Source: Methylophilus sp. 5
GTDB taxonomy: Bacteria; Pseudomonadota; Gammaproteobacteria; Burkholderiales; Methylophilaceae
Assembly: GCF_000515275.1 (NCBI RefSeq)
Contig: NZ_KI911560.1
Location: forward strand, 496,001 to 560,000
Direction: 5' to 3'
DNA: 64,000 nt
Of the stretch, positions 17,851 to 26,917 are shown one piece after another (positions within the stretch are counted from its first letter, which is position 1; each line of letters opens with the position of its first letter). The translations under genes were made by a program, and so were the position numbers. The notes under the pieces were generated by a model. That model did no database searches, was not told the origin of the DNA, and saw only the letters and a program-made list of their open reading frames with translations.

Positions 17851-18096
17851 TTAGTCTTTTTTCTTCTTATCGCGTTTTTCATCTTCTTCGCGCAGCTTGA
17901 CTACTTTATCGCGCCACTCTTGCAATTGCTCATCTTCAATTTCCAGCTGCAAGGCAAGCGCCTCTTCCTGAGTCAGTTTTTCCTTGATAAAACGTTTAGG
18001 TAATTTGCCACCCATGCGTGACAAAATACGTTCAGCCTCATCTGCGCTCAATTGTTTTACTTTTTCCAGATACTCTGGATTCACTTTGTCTTTCAT
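17851..18096 (-). CDS. Small, highly charged helical protein
   Basis: 81 residues, MKDKVNPEYLEKVKQLSADEAERILSRMGG at the start and a Lys/Asp/Glu-rich helical tail (KLREEDEKRDKKKKD). ATG at 18096 follows GGGAG; an upstream extension of 15 codons has no ribosome site. No signal, no cysteine, no known domain. It lies 48 bp downstream of the parA-like gene in the same direction and shares the ppx terminator. It could be a third component of the ParA/H1-like locus, but this is context only. Confidence 0.65.
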   Translation of the reverse strand: MKDKVNPEYLEKVKQLSADEAERILSRMGGKLPKRFIKEKLTQEEALALQLEIEDEQLQEWRDKVVKLREEDEKRDKKKKD

Positions 18097-18144
18097 AAGA
18101 CTCCCTTTAATTGCCTGCTTATCACCTGCGGTAACAGGCATAAT

Positions 18145-18765
18145 TTAACTGTTTTGCAAAATCCAGTCGGTGACCGGATTCCACTGTGCAATGTCGACCT
18201 CTTTCAGAGCGTTCGACAATTCAAAAATACTTAAGCCTTCCTCTGCCGCCGTCACGTAAATTTGCGATGAACGCAACATAGACAGGACAGCAAAGCCTGA
18301 CTCATCCATAAATGCCAGCAGGCGCTCTGCTGAACGCGTGCGTGGCATGACACGCATGCCAACCAAACCAACAAACGTCTTGTGTTTGCGCACTGCTTTT
18401 TCTTCGGCCAGCAACTCTAAAAAGTCTTGCGTGGCGCCAATATCAAACGCTGAAGGCGCAATAGGCACCAACACTAAATCAGCCTCGGTCACCGCGTCAG
18501 AAATCTTTTTGTCCCGCAACCCGCCCGGCGAATCAGCAATCACCCAGTCGGCTTTTTGCAAGGCAGATTTACCGAGGTCTTCGGCATTAAAAACCGTAGC
18601 GACATGCGATGGGCGACGCGCTAACCAGCCTGCAGAAGATTGCTGCCGGTCAAGATCTTCCAGCACAATTTTGTGCCCGAGTTGCGCCAGATAGCCAGCA
18701 AGATTAGTGGCCAGAGTGGTTTTGCCGCAGCCTCCTTTGGTATTTGCCACTAATACCCTGCGCAT
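18145..18765 (-). CDS. ParA/MinD-family ATPase (orphan)
   Basis: 206 residues, the compact size of orphan ParA proteins that position cellular cargo, with no N-terminal DNA-binding extension. The deviant Walker A ANTKGGCGKTTLATNLAG is at residues 7-24, with a Walker A' region LEDLDRQQSS near 35 and Walker B WVIADSPGG near 73. There is no ParB gene and no parS-like repeat nearby. It is divergent from an H1-like gene (143 bp between starts) and lies between ppx and sixA-ppk1. ATG follows GGGAGTATGAG. Cargo is unknown; polyphosphate granules are a hypothesis. Confidence 0.88.
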   Translation of the reverse strand: MRRVLVANTKGGCGKTTLATNLAGYLAQLGHKIVLEDLDRQQSSAGWLARRPSHVATVFNAEDLGKSALQKADWVIADSPGGLRDKKISDAVTEADLVLVPIAPSAFDIGATQDFLELLAEEKAVRKHKTFVGLVGMRVMPRTRSAERLLAFMDESGFAVLSMLRSSQIYVTAAEEGLSIFELSNALKEVDIAQWNPVTDWILQNS

Positions 18766-18832
18766 CTCATACTCCCTGATTAAAGGTGTTGCATTTTGTC
18801 ATGAAAAACAGCCTCTATGACACCATAAAAAT

Positions 18833-18850
18833 ATGAAATATTTATGACAA
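18833..18850 (-). promoter_or_regulatory. Candidate PHO box between parA-like and H1-like genes
   Basis: On the minus strand TTGTCAT-AAAT-ATTTCAT, matching the PhoB box (CTGTCAT-N4-CTGTCAT) at 11 of 14 half-site bases with an AT-rich spacer, about 67 bp before the parA-like ATG. On the plus strand a TTGACG (18851-18856) and TAAACT (18873-18878) pair, 16 bp apart, could be the promoter of the H1-like gene. The AT-rich setting makes chance matches fairly likely. Confidence 0.4.
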
Positions 18851-18908
18851 TTGACGTCAACAAAAAACGGTATAAACTGTTTTCACAATATCAATTCAGG
18901 AGATTCAC

Positions 18909-19412
18909 ATGGCGAGCAAACCAGAAGCAAAGCCCTTGACGACGAATAAACCAGCCACTGCCAAAGTAGCAAGCACCGCCAAGCCGGTGGCTACTAAAGC
19001 GGTTGCCCCTGCCACCGCAAAACCAGCAGCTGCCAAGCCAGCCACGGTAAAGCCTGCGGCCAAACCTGCTGTCAAACCAATCGCAAAAGCCGTGGCCAAA
19101 GCCGCTGTAGCCACAAAAAAAACAACGCCCGCCACTGCAATTAAAGTAGTGAACAAAACAGGCGCCGCCATTGAAAAAGACAAGCCAAAAACCAGCAAGG
19201 TCAAAATGGAGCGCGACAGTTTTACCATGCCAAAAGAAGAGTATGCGCAGATTGCTGCACTCAAAAAGCGCCTGGAAGGCCTGGCCAAACCCGCCAAGAA
19301 AAGCGAGCTGTTAAGAGCAGGTTTGAAGTTATTGTCAGCGATGGATGACACCTCGTTGAAAGCAGCCATGGCTGCCGTGCCGACCATTAAAACCGGCCGA
19401 CCAAAAAAATAA
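18909..19412 (+). CDS. Histone H1-like Lys/Ala/Pro-rich protein with C-terminal folded domain
   Basis: 167 residues in two parts. Residues 1-95 are a disordered tail of KPA, AKPA and KPAAKPA repeats, as in eukaryotic H1 and Pseudomonas AlgP. From about 98, RDSFTMPKEEYAQIAALKKR...KSELLRAGLKLLSAM reads as a strand plus two helices, resembling a ribbon-helix-helix DNA-binding unit, and the end GRPKK is AT-hook-like. It may bind DNA, RNA or polyphosphate. It is divergent from the ParA ATPase and convergent with sixA. ATG follows AGGAGATTCAC. The family name is uncertain. Confidence 0.8.
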   Translation: MASKPEAKPLTTNKPATAKVASTAKPVATKAVAPATAKPAAAKPATVKPAAKPAVKPIAKAVAKAAVATKKTTPATAIKVVNKTGAAIEKDKPKTSKVKMERDSFTMPKEEYAQIAALKKRLEGLAKPAKKSELLRAGLKLLSAMDDTSLKAAMAAVPTIKTGRPKK

Positions 19413-19464
19413 CGACCTGTCACGCATCTGAACTGGACACAGTCGCCAGATCACCGTTACAAGG

Positions 19465-19929
19465 TTATTCAATCAAATCGGGGCTTTGCACGCTATACAA
19501 CTTGTAGGGTGGCCCCGATTTTGGCAAGCGTAACCACCAGACTGCGCCTTTTTTGATACTAATTTGCCCATCCGGCATGCCCAGACTTTGCGCTGCCAGC
19601 TCACCAATCCACGGCTGGTGCCCAACCAGCATCACCGTTTCAAACGGGCTTTGGGCCAACAGCTGCAATAAGGGCGCCAACGGTCGCTCAGGCGCCAGGC
19701 GACTATCTTCTTGCCAGTCATCCCCCCAGTAAGCCACCGTTTCATGCGTGCGCACAGACGGGCTCACCAGCACATAGGTTTGTTTGGGCAGGTATTTTTT
19801 AAGCCAACCAGCCATTTGTTTAGCCTGCTTGTGGCCTTTTTTGGTCAGCACACGCTCAAGATCAGAGGCGCCATGCAACAACACTTCGGCCTCGGCGTGA
19901 CGCCATAAAATGAGATTCTTCACTGGCAT
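19465..19929 (-). CDS. sixA: SixA-type phosphohistidine phosphatase
   Basis: 154 residues, histidine-phosphatase superfamily. The N-terminal catalytic motif is LILWRHAEAE (His near residue 11) and the second catalytic histidine is in VMLVGHQPWIGELA near residue 101. SixA removes phosphate from histidine of phosphotransfer proteins; its exact target here is unknown. It lies 6 bp after the ppk1 stop and is likely co-transcribed with it, a frequent arrangement in proteobacteria. Convergent with the H1-like gene. Confidence 0.88.
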   Translation of the reverse strand: MPVKNLILWRHAEAEVLLHGASDLERVLTKKGHKQAKQMAGWLKKYLPKQTYVLVSPSVRTHETVAYWGDDWQEDSRLAPERPLAPLLQLLAQSPFETVMLVGHQPWIGELAAQSLGMPDGQISIKKGAVWWLRLPKSGPPYKLYSVQSPDLIE

Positions 19930-19935
19930 GGGGCG

Positions 19936-21978
19936 TTACATCGAATGATATTGTTGTAATAGCAGGTTCTGGCAAGACAAGGACTCAGCGTCCACTGCTT
20001 GTTGCGCAACAGGCGCATACTGGCCTTGCTCTGCCAATTGCCAGGCATCTTTATTGTCCTGCAGATATAGCTGCAAGCTTTCACGGTAAATACGGCTTTG
20101 CATGGCCGGGTCTTTAATTGGCCAGGCTAGCTCTACCCGCCGCATCATATTGCGGCTCATCCAGTCAGCACTAGAAAGCCACATGTGTACGTGGCCATCG
20201 AGCTCAAAATAGAACACGCGCGAATGCTCAAGCAAACGCCCGACAATCGAACGCACGCGAATGCGCCCTTTCACTGCAGGCGAATCGACTGGCAAGATGC
20301 AAGCACCACGCACGATCAAGTCGATCTCAACCCCGGCGCTGGCGGCTTTCATCAAGGCAACAACCAACGGCACATCAGTCAGAGCATTCATTTTGGCAAT
20401 CACCCTGGCAGGTTTGCCTTGCTTTGCCAGGCGCTGCGCTTTTTCCAGTTGCTTAATCATGCTGCTTTGCAGCGTAAATGGCGCGACCAGTAAATGTTTA
20501 AGTGCTGGAATCGGCAACTCGCTGGTCAGATGACGGAACACAGCCTCCATTTCACGTGTCAGGTTGGCATCTGCAGTCAGCATGCTCCAGTCGGTATATA
20601 AACGCGTGGTTTTAGGGTTGTAGTTACCAGTAGAAAGATGCCCATAACGATGAATGGTTTTGCCTTCGCGGCGCATGATCAATAACATTTTGGCATGTGT
20701 TTTCAAGCCAACTACGCCATACACCACTTGCGCACCGACCGACTCCAAAGCCTCCGCCCAGTTGATATTGGCTTCTTCATCAAAGCGGGCTTTGAGCTCT
20801 ACCACCACCAGCACCTCTTTACCACGGCGCATCGCTTCTTGTAGCAAGCGCAGCATGCGCGGGTCAGAACCAGTGCGGTAAATCGTCATGCGAATCGCCA
20901 GCACCTGTTCGTCTTTAACGGCCTCTTCAAGCAACTGGATCACCACCTCAAAGCTCTCGTAAGGCTGGTGAATGAGCAAGTCTTTTTCACGCATCTGCGC
21001 CAGCAAAGAGGTGTTTCTCTTAATGTGTTGCGGCCAGTGTGGCTGAAAAGGCACAAACTTGAGGTGGTCGCCTTTAGCCATGTCCGGCAACTGGATTAAG
21101 CGCCCCAGGTTCACCGGGCCATTGACGCGGTAAAGCGCGAGTGGCGGCAGGTTAAATTGCTTGAGTAAAAACTCAGCCAGCGTGTCATCGCACTCCTGTG
21201 TGACTTCGAGACGTACAGCTTCACCATATTGGCGATGCGCAAGCTCTTCACGCAACGCGGTGCGCAAGTTGATCACGTCATCCTCGTCGACCTCGAGGTC
21301 ACTGTTACGCGTGACGCGAAACTGTGAGAAATGCAGGATGCTGGCGCCTTGAAACAACACCTCGAGATTGGCGCGGATAATGCTGGTTAACGACACAAAG
21401 CATTGCTCGCCCTTGCTGATAGACGGCGGCAACTGCACTAGCCGTGGCACCACACGCGGGGCCCGCACAATGGTGATTTTCTCTTCGCCATCGACCGCAA
21501 TACGAACAATAAAATTGAGTGACTTATTGGCGACCTGCGGAAACGGATGTGACGGGTCCAGTGACACCGGCATCAAAAACGGCAGCACTTCGCGCTTGAA
21601 ATAGTTGGCAACCCAGGTAGTTTGCTCCGGCGTACGCACGCCACCAGACACCAGGTGCACACGCTCTTTAGCCAATGCAGGCATCAGCGCATCATTAAAC
21701 AGCTGGTATTGTTGCGCCACCAGCGCCTGCGCCATCTCGGCCACTTGCTCACACGTGGTGGCCGACACCGGGCCGCTGGTTACCCCTTGCTGGCAAGCCT
21801 CCATCTGCAACGGCATGCGCACCTCAAAAAACTCATCGAGGTTGTTAGACACAATGCATAAGAAGCGCAAACGCTCAAGTAAGGGATAGTCCGCTCGTTG
21901 CGCCAAAGACAGTACACGGGCATTAAAGCTGAGAATGCTAAGATCTCTGTCAAGCAGAGCAGGCGTGGTATTTTTCAT
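19936..21978 (-). CDS. ppk1: Polyphosphate kinase 1
   Basis: 680 residues, normal for PPK1. The N-terminal domain begins LLDRDLSILSFNARVLSLA, and the two phospholipase-D-like catalytic domains follow: HRYGHLSTGNYNPKTTRLYTD near residue 448 (autophosphorylated His) and HVHMWLSSADWMSRNMMRRVE near 595. It makes inorganic polyphosphate from ATP reversibly, at the membrane or in granules. The ATG has no clear Shine-Dalgarno site. A PHO-box-like sequence lies 33 bp upstream. Together with ppx (16310-17788) it brackets the ParA/H1-like pair. Confidence 0.96.
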   Translation of the reverse strand: MKNTTPALLDRDLSILSFNARVLSLAQRADYPLLERLRFLCIVSNNLDEFFEVRMPLQMEACQQGVTSGPVSATTCEQVAEMAQALVAQQYQLFNDALMPALAKERVHLVSGGVRTPEQTTWVANYFKREVLPFLMPVSLDPSHPFPQVANKSLNFIVRIAVDGEEKITIVRAPRVVPRLVQLPPSISKGEQCFVSLTSIIRANLEVLFQGASILHFSQFRVTRNSDLEVDEDDVINLRTALREELAHRQYGEAVRLEVTQECDDTLAEFLLKQFNLPPLALYRVNGPVNLGRLIQLPDMAKGDHLKFVPFQPHWPQHIKRNTSLLAQMREKDLLIHQPYESFEVVIQLLEEAVKDEQVLAIRMTIYRTGSDPRMLRLLQEAMRRGKEVLVVVELKARFDEEANINWAEALESVGAQVVYGVVGLKTHAKMLLIMRREGKTIHRYGHLSTGNYNPKTTRLYTDWSMLTADANLTREMEAVFRHLTSELPIPALKHLLVAPFTLQSSMIKQLEKAQRLAKQGKPARVIAKMNALTDVPLVVALMKAASAGVEIDLIVRGACILPVDSPAVKGRIRVRSIVGRLLEHSRVFYFELDGHVHMWLSSADWMSRNMMRRVELAWPIKDPAMQSRIYRESLQLYLQDNKDAWQLAEQGQYAPVAQQAVDAESLSCQNLLLQQYHSM

Positions 21979-22011
21979 GGCGATTATTGTATCGACTCAA
22001 CCAGTATCCAA

Positions 22012-22029
22012 TGTGACAGTTTTGTGAAA
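22012..22029 (-). promoter_or_regulatory. PHO box upstream of ppk1
   Basis: On the minus strand TTTCACAAAACTGTCACA: the second half is a perfect CTGTCACA, and the first half matches about 4 of 6 central bases, with the AT-rich 4-bp spacer of a PhoB site. It ends 33 bp before the ppk1 ATG, and GATACT three bp further could be the -10, the usual layout of a PhoB-activated promoter. Confidence 0.6.
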
Positions 22030-22044
22030 TTACATCAATAGACA

Positions 22045-23589
22045 TTACAAAGAGGCTAATTGTTGCAGACGTTGTTCGGCAAAATCACTGATCGCCAGCC
22101 GCTCGTCTGCGGCCATCTTGGTAATATGTTGAACCATCAACCGCGTGCGCGAATGACTCGCCAGCAAGGCCTCATGTTTGATTAAAAACGCCCAATACAA
22201 GGTCGTAAACGGGCAGGCGCGCTCACCGGTTTTTTGCTTGGGATCATACTTGCAACCCGCACAGTAATTGCTCATGCGCTGAATATACGCGCCACTCGCC
22301 ACATAGGGCTTGCTGGTAAAACGGCCGCCATTGGCATACAGCGCCATGCCAACCACATTGGGCAACTCAACCCACTCGACAGCATCCACATACACGGCCA
22401 AAAACCAGTCCGAGACTTGCTGTGGCGACAATTGCGCCAGAGTCGAGAACAGGCCAATCACCATCAGCCGCTGAATATGGTGCGCATAGCCTGTTTGCAG
22501 TGTTTGGCCTATACACTGTGACAGGCATTGCATCTGCGTCTCACCAGTCCAAAACCAGCCTGGTAAATCCCGCGTATGCGCAAAATAGTTGGCTGACTTT
22601 AACCCTGGCATCTCCAGCCAATACACACCACGCACAAATTCGCGCCAACCCAATATCTGGCGGATAAAACCCTCAACACTGACCAATGGCGCCTGACCAC
22701 ACGCATAGGCCTGCTCGGCGGCAGCAATCACTTCACGCGGATTGAGTAACTTGAGGTTGAGCGCCGAAGCCAGCAATGAATGCCATAAATATGGCGTGTT
22801 TTGCCACATAGCGTCTTGATATGGGCCAAACTGCGGTAACTTTTCTGCCACAAAATGCGCAAGCAAGCTGAGTGCTTGCGCGCGTGTCACCGGCCAGCCA
22901 AATGCCTCCAGTTGCCCCGGGTGCGCTGCAAACCGCTGCTTAACCAGCGCCATGACCGCTTGCGTGATTACATCTGGCGTAAACACTGGTGGCGGCACTA
23001 GCGCTTGCGGGCCTTGCTTGCCTAACGATTGCCGATTGTCATGATCGTAGTTCCAGTCGCCGCCCACCGGCGCATCGCCTGCCATTAAAATATTGTATTT
23101 CTTGCGCATGCCGCGATAAAAAAACTCCATGCGCAAAGAAGTATTTTTATCGCTATATTTGGCGGCCCAGCGTTGAAACTGGTCGATACTGCACATAAAG
23201 TGCGTGTCTTGTAGCACCTGTAAAGGCGTTGCATGCTCATCAGCCACTGCTTGCAGCGCTTGCCAGACGCGCCAGTCACCTGGCTCGCATACTTTAATTG
23301 CCTGCGGCTGATGCTGTTGCAACACCGCCCGCCAAATGGCAGGCAAATCAGGGTAGGCATGCGACTCAAGGCTAAAATAAGTGAGCGGAAATTGTTGCGC
23401 GCGCAACTGGTTGGCAAAGTGGCGCATGGCAGATAAAAACAGCGTAATGCGTTGCCGATGCGACCACACATGCTGCGACTCGTGCGCAACTTCTGCCATC
23501 ACAATATGGTCTTGCGTCGGGTCAAAACCGTGTAATGCAGGGTTATCCAGCGTGAGCTGGTCGCCCAGAATAATCACCAGATGTCTCAT
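22045..23589 (-). CDS. FeS-type bacterial cryptochrome/photolyase (PhrB-like)
   Basis: 514 residues. It opens [16 protein letters not shown], the hallmark of the prokaryotic (6-4) photolyase branch rather than class I CPD photolyases. The C-terminal half keeps the FAD-binding region ([34 protein letters not shown]). Cysteines at NYCAGC, RACPF and an upstream site are placed to hold the [4Fe-4S] cluster of this group. It likely repairs (6-4) UV photoproducts with blue light. Its start overlaps the stop of the DUF2256 mini-gene (ATGA), so translation is coupled. Confidence 0.9.
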   Translation of the reverse strand: MRHLVIILGDQLTLDNPALHGFDPTQDHIVMAEVAHESQHVWSHRQRITLFLSAMRHFANQLRAQQFPLTYFSLESHAYPDLPAIWRAVLQQHQPQAIKVCEPGDWRVWQALQAVADEHATPLQVLQDTHFMCSIDQFQRWAAKYSDKNTSLRMEFFYRGMRKKYNILMAGDAPVGGDWNYDHDNRQSLGKQGPQALVPPPVFTPDVITQAVMALVKQRFAAHPGQLEAFGWPVTRAQALSLLAHFVAEKLPQFGPYQDAMWQNTPYLWHSLLASALNLKLLNPREVIAAAEQAYACGQAPLVSVEGFIRQILGWREFVRGVYWLEMPGLKSANYFAHTRDLPGWFWTGETQMQCLSQCIGQTLQTGYAHHIQRLMVIGLFSTLAQLSPQQVSDWFLAVYVDAVEWVELPNVVGMALYANGGRFTSKPYVASGAYIQRMSNYCAGCKYDPKQKTGERACPFTTLYWAFLIKHEALLASHSRTRLMVQHITKMAADERLAISDFAEQRLQQLASL

Positions 23590-23747
23590 ATTGCAGGGGT
23601 TTTAGCGTTGCGGCGGCAACGTTCAGAGCAGTATTTAACGGCTGCCCAATTGTTGGCCCAGGCCTTGCGCCAAGTCATGGGCTTGCCGCATTGCGGGCAA
23701 AGTTTTGTTGCTAAAGTGCTTTTATTGCCCTTGAAGTTGGCGCTCAT
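23586..23747 (-). CDS. DUF2256 zinc-ribbon-like small protein
   Basis: 53 residues. After a short basic start it has [20 protein letters not shown] and [11 protein letters not shown], so two CxxC/CxxxC pairs fitting one zinc site, matching DUF2256. The family is often found beside FeS photolyases, but its role is unknown. It overlaps tpiA by 4 bp (ATGA) at its start and the photolyase by 4 bp (ATGA) at its end, so all three should be translated from one message. Confidence 0.88.
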   Translation of the reverse strand: MSANFKGNKSTLATKLCPQCGKPMTWRKAWANNWAAVKYCSERCRRNAKTPAI

Positions 23748-24574
23748 AGCGCAAAGACTGGCCGTGCCGAGGTAGGCTCCTTAAACACCGATTTCTGTTG
23801 ATAGCAACGGCTGGCGACTCTGCAGATCTCAACAAAGTCTTCAGCCACCAGGGCTGCACGCCCCAATAAACCGCCGTCGATATCTGGCATGCTCAACAAG
23901 CTGTGCGCATTTTTAGGCGCCATACTGCCGCCATACACAATACGAATCTGCTCGGCAAACTCTCGGTCGCGCTCTGCGATCATCATCCGGATAAACGCAT
24001 GCATGCGTTGCGCCTGCTCAGGCGTGGCATGCTCGCCGGTGCCAATCGCCCACACGGGTTCATAGGCGATCACCATATTGAATTTTTTGGCCAGCGCAAA
24101 TGCTTCATCGTCCAGGCCATACACTACATTGAGCATCTGGTTACGCACAATCAGCTCGGCCATATTGCCATCGCGCTCATCCTGCGTTTCGCCGACACAA
24201 AAAATAGGTGTCAGCCCGGCGTGCAAGGCATTTAACAGGCGCTTGGTCGCCACCTGGTTACTCTCGAGCTTAAGTGCGCGCCGTTCAGAATGGCCGATAA
24301 TGGTATAGGTGCAACCAAACTCTGCCACCATTTTGGCCGAAATGCAGGAGGTAAACGCACCCTCGGTAAATTGGCTGACGTTTTGCGCACCCCAGGCAAT
24401 GGCTGAGTCTTGCAGCAGGTCTTGCGCCTGATACAAATACACATAAGGCAAACACACGGCAGTATCAACGCCATCGAGGTCGTGCAACTCTTGCTTGAGC
24501 CTATTCAATAAACCTTGATTCTCAAGCAAGCCGCCGTGCAGCTTCCAGTTACCAATGACTAATTTTTCTCGCAT
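23744..24574 (-). CDS. tpiA: Triosephosphate isomerase (copy 1)
   Basis: 276 residues, about 20 longer than usual owing to a C-terminal tail ([15 protein letters not shown]). Active-site elements are intact: [11 protein letters not shown] (Asn and Lys), [12 protein letters not shown] (His), [13 protein letters not shown] (Glu) and [10 protein letters not shown] (phosphate loop). It interconverts dihydroxyacetone phosphate and glyceraldehyde 3-phosphate in the cytoplasm. ATG at 24574 follows AAGGAATCCCATC; a 10-codon upstream extension was rejected. It follows fba and fbp. A second complete tpi gene lies at 46432-47214. Confidence 0.95.
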   Translation of the reverse strand: MREKLVIGNWKLHGGLLENQGLLNRLKQELHDLDGVDTAVCLPYVYLYQAQDLLQDSAIAWGAQNVSQFTEGAFTSCISAKMVAEFGCTYTIIGHSERRALKLESNQVATKRLLNALHAGLTPIFCVGETQDERDGNMAELIVRNQMLNVVYGLDDEAFALAKKFNMVIAYEPVWAIGTGEHATPEQAQRMHAFIRMMIAERDREFAEQIRIVYGGSMAPKNAHSLLSMPDIDGGLLGRAALVAEDFVEICRVASRCYQQKSVFKEPTSARPVFAL

Positions 24575-24651
24575 GATGGGATTCCTTTGCTCATGCCCCC
24601 TCAACTTATAATTGCTTTTGTAGGCCGTTTCTTTAGTGTGTAAATATGCAG

Positions 24652-25686
24652 CTAATAAATGGCCGCCATTTTTTCCAGTGAAACCACCTTTATCTTACTC
24701 GCTTGTCCGGCACTACCAAAGGCCTCAAAGCGCTCTTTACACAAATGCTGTGCTGCCGTGGTGGCCTCTTTAAAGTATTTGCGCGGATCGAACTCTTCAG
24801 GATGCTCAACAAAATAACCACGAATAGCGGCGGTCATGGCCAGGCGGATATCGGTATCAATATTGACCTTGCGCACACCGTTTTTAATGCCCTCTACAAT
24901 TTGTGACACTGGCACGCCATAGGTTTCTTTGATATTGCCGCCATAATGCCGGATTTGCTCCAGTAACGATTGCGGCACGCTCGAGGAACCGTGCATGACC
25001 AAATGCGTGTTAGGGATTTTGGCATGAATTTCACGAATACGTTCAATTGATAGCGTATCGTCTGAGGGTGGCCGAGTGAATTTATACGCGCCATGGCTGG
25101 TGCCAATCGCAATGGCCAGTGCATCGACTTTAGTGGCTTCAACAAAAGCGGCGGCTTCATCCGGGTCAGTCAGCAATTGTGACTCGTCCAGTTTACCTTC
25201 TGCGCCAACGCCATCTTCTTCACCGGCCATGCCGGTTTCAAGCGAGCCCAGTACGCCGAGCTCGCCCTCGACTGACACGCCCACCGCATGCGCAAACTCA
25301 ACCACGCGCCGTGTCACTTCAACGTTGTATTCATAACTGGCGGGGGTTTTGCCATCTTCCCTTAGCGAGCCGTCCATCATCACACTGGAAAAACCACTGC
25401 GAATGGCCATTTGGCAGACTTTGGGCGAAGCACCATGATCCTGATGCATGCAAATTGGAATATGTGGATATTGCTCAATCGCCGCTTCGACCATTTTGCG
25501 TAAAAAAGACTCCCCGGCATAACCGCGTGCGCCTGCTGATGCTTGCAGAATCACTGGGCTATCGACTTCGTCGGCCGCCTTCATAATGGAGAGAATCTGC
25601 TCCATATTATTAATATTAAATGCAGGCAGGCCATAGCTGTGTTCTGCGGCGTGGTCGAGTAATTGCCTGAGCGAAATCAATGCCAT
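24652..25686 (-). CDS. fba: Class II fructose-1,6-bisphosphate aldolase
   Basis: 344 residues of the CbbA/Fba type. Zinc and substrate residues lie in [12 protein letters not shown] near residue 80, [12 protein letters not shown] near 140, TSHGAYKF near 198 and VMHGSSSVP near 231; the phosphate-binding [11 protein letters not shown] is near 273. It splits or forms fructose 1,6-bisphosphate (or sedoheptulose 1,7-bisphosphate in some members). AAGGAG precedes the ATG. With fbp 14 bp upstream and tpiA downstream, it forms a gluconeogenic or ribulose-monophosphate-cycle cluster. Confidence 0.96.
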   Translation of the reverse strand: MALISLRQLLDHAAEHSYGLPAFNINNMEQILSIMKAADEVDSPVILQASAGARGYAGESFLRKMVEAAIEQYPHIPICMHQDHGASPKVCQMAIRSGFSSVMMDGSLREDGKTPASYEYNVEVTRRVVEFAHAVGVSVEGELGVLGSLETGMAGEEDGVGAEGKLDESQLLTDPDEAAAFVEATKVDALAIAIGTSHGAYKFTRPPSDDTLSIERIREIHAKIPNTHLVMHGSSSVPQSLLEQIRHYGGNIKETYGVPVSQIVEGIKNGVRKVNIDTDIRLAMTAAIRGYFVEHPEEFDPRKYFKEATTAAQHLCKERFEAFGSAGQASKIKVVSLEKMAAIY

Positions 25687-25700
25687 GTCATACTCCTTTA

Positions 25701-26678
25701 TTATTTTGAATCTTGCTGATGATAATCACGCAAACGCTGGATTTCCTGTTTAGCGCCTAACAATACCGGCACACGCTGATGACATGCCGTTGGCTGAATG
25801 GCGAGAATATCCTCCAGCCCGTCTATGCTCGCCCCACCGGCCTGCGTCACCAGTAAACTCATGGGATTAGCTTCATACAATAATCTTAAGCGGCCCGCCT
25901 TGACTGGCTGCTTGCTATCGCGCGGATATAAAAATACGCCTCCACGCGTCAAAATACGATGTACATCCATCACCATACTGGCACACCAGCGCATATTAAA
26001 ATCGCGCGTGCGCGGCCCATCCGCCCCTTGCAGGCACTCAGCAATATAGCGTTGCATCGCAGGCTGCCAGTAGCGTTGATTGCTGGCATTAATGGCAAAC
26101 TCAGCCGTTTCTTCGCCGACCTGCACGGTTTGTTGCGTTAAGATAAATGACTGGCTAGCTGGCTCCAGCGTAAACACATGCGTGCCTTGGCCGATAGTGA
26201 GCACCAGCAACGTTGCCGGGCCGTACATCACATAGGCCGCCGCCCGTTGATCGTGGCCAGGCTGTAAAAAGGCTTGTTCGCCCAGTGTGGCCACGCCAAT
26301 ATTGGGCACAATAGAAAAAATACTGCCGACCACACCGTTAATCGCTAAATTAGAAGAGCCATCCAATGGATCCATGCTGACCAAAAACGGTGCGTCCAGT
26401 GTTTCAAACAACACCGGCACCTCTTCTTCTTCTGACAACACGCCAGCCACCACTGCCGATGCGCGTAACTGTGCCACGGCCACCTCGTGGCTGCGAATAT
26501 CCAGTTGCATTTGTGTTTCGCCCTGCACATTGGTGCTGGTCATTTTTTCAGTGACCCCTGCCAGAGCGCCCTGCTTGATCAAGGCAGCAATCTCAATCCC
26601 AGCCTCGGCAATATGCCAGATCAGCATATTCAAAGCATGGTTCACAGAAACCTTTTTTAAAAACACGTCCAATTGCAT
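25701..26678 (-). CDS. fbp: Class I fructose-1,6-bisphosphatase
   Basis: 325 residues. The metal and substrate motif [19 protein letters not shown] is intact near residue 105, with [12 protein letters not shown] near 255 and the C-terminal substrate region [16 protein letters not shown]. It hydrolyses fructose 1,6-bisphosphate to fructose 6-phosphate in the cytoplasm. ATG at 26678 follows AAGGTGATTGTC; the 40-codon upstream extension has no ribosome site and no family similarity. It is the first gene of the fbp-fba-tpiA-DUF2256-photolyase run. Confidence 0.95.
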   Translation of the reverse strand: MQLDVFLKKVSVNHALNMLIWHIAEAGIEIAALIKQGALAGVTEKMTSTNVQGETQMQLDIRSHEVAVAQLRASAVVAGVLSEEEEVPVLFETLDAPFLVSMDPLDGSSNLAINGVVGSIFSIVPNIGVATLGEQAFLQPGHDQRAAAYVMYGPATLLVLTIGQGTHVFTLEPASQSFILTQQTVQVGEETAEFAINASNQRYWQPAMQRYIAECLQGADGPRTRDFNMRWCASMVMDVHRILTRGGVFLYPRDSKQPVKAGRLRLLYEANPMSLLVTQAGGASIDGLEDILAIQPTACHQRVPVLLGAKQEIQRLRDYHQQDSK

Positions 26679-26893
26679 GACAATCACCTTTGATGGGTTA
26701 AGCAACCGAGGGCTACATGACACTGTAACTGATACCTGAAAAGCTTTAAGCCATGATGACAGGCTGAAAACCAGTGCATTTAAAACATGTGCAAGCAAGC
26801 ATGAAGCTCTTCATGCAATGTTTATGCCTGATTTTTAAGGTAGACGCCAGCATCGCCACATTGTTCAACCTGGTTGAGTGGCCGTTACTCAAT

Positions 26894-26913
26894 CGCGTGC
26901 GCAATAGCACGCG
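26894..26913. other. GC-rich hairpin beyond tcdA
   Basis: CGCGTGC-GCAATA-GCACGCG, a perfect 7-bp stem 4 bp after the tcdA stop. No T-run on either strand, so it is at best a weak or Rho-assisted terminator or an mRNA end-protecting hairpin. Confidence 0.4.
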
Positions 26914-26917
26914 CGCG

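Noticed and set aside
18145..18765. ParA gene as part of a plasmid or chromosomal parABS system
   Set aside because: No parB and no repeated parS-like palindromes lie nearby, and the setting is ppx-ppk1 rather than gidA/gidB or a replication origin.
26679..26798. 40-codon N-terminal extension of fbp
   Set aside because: No ribosome site and no family match; AAGGTG before 26678 fixes the start.
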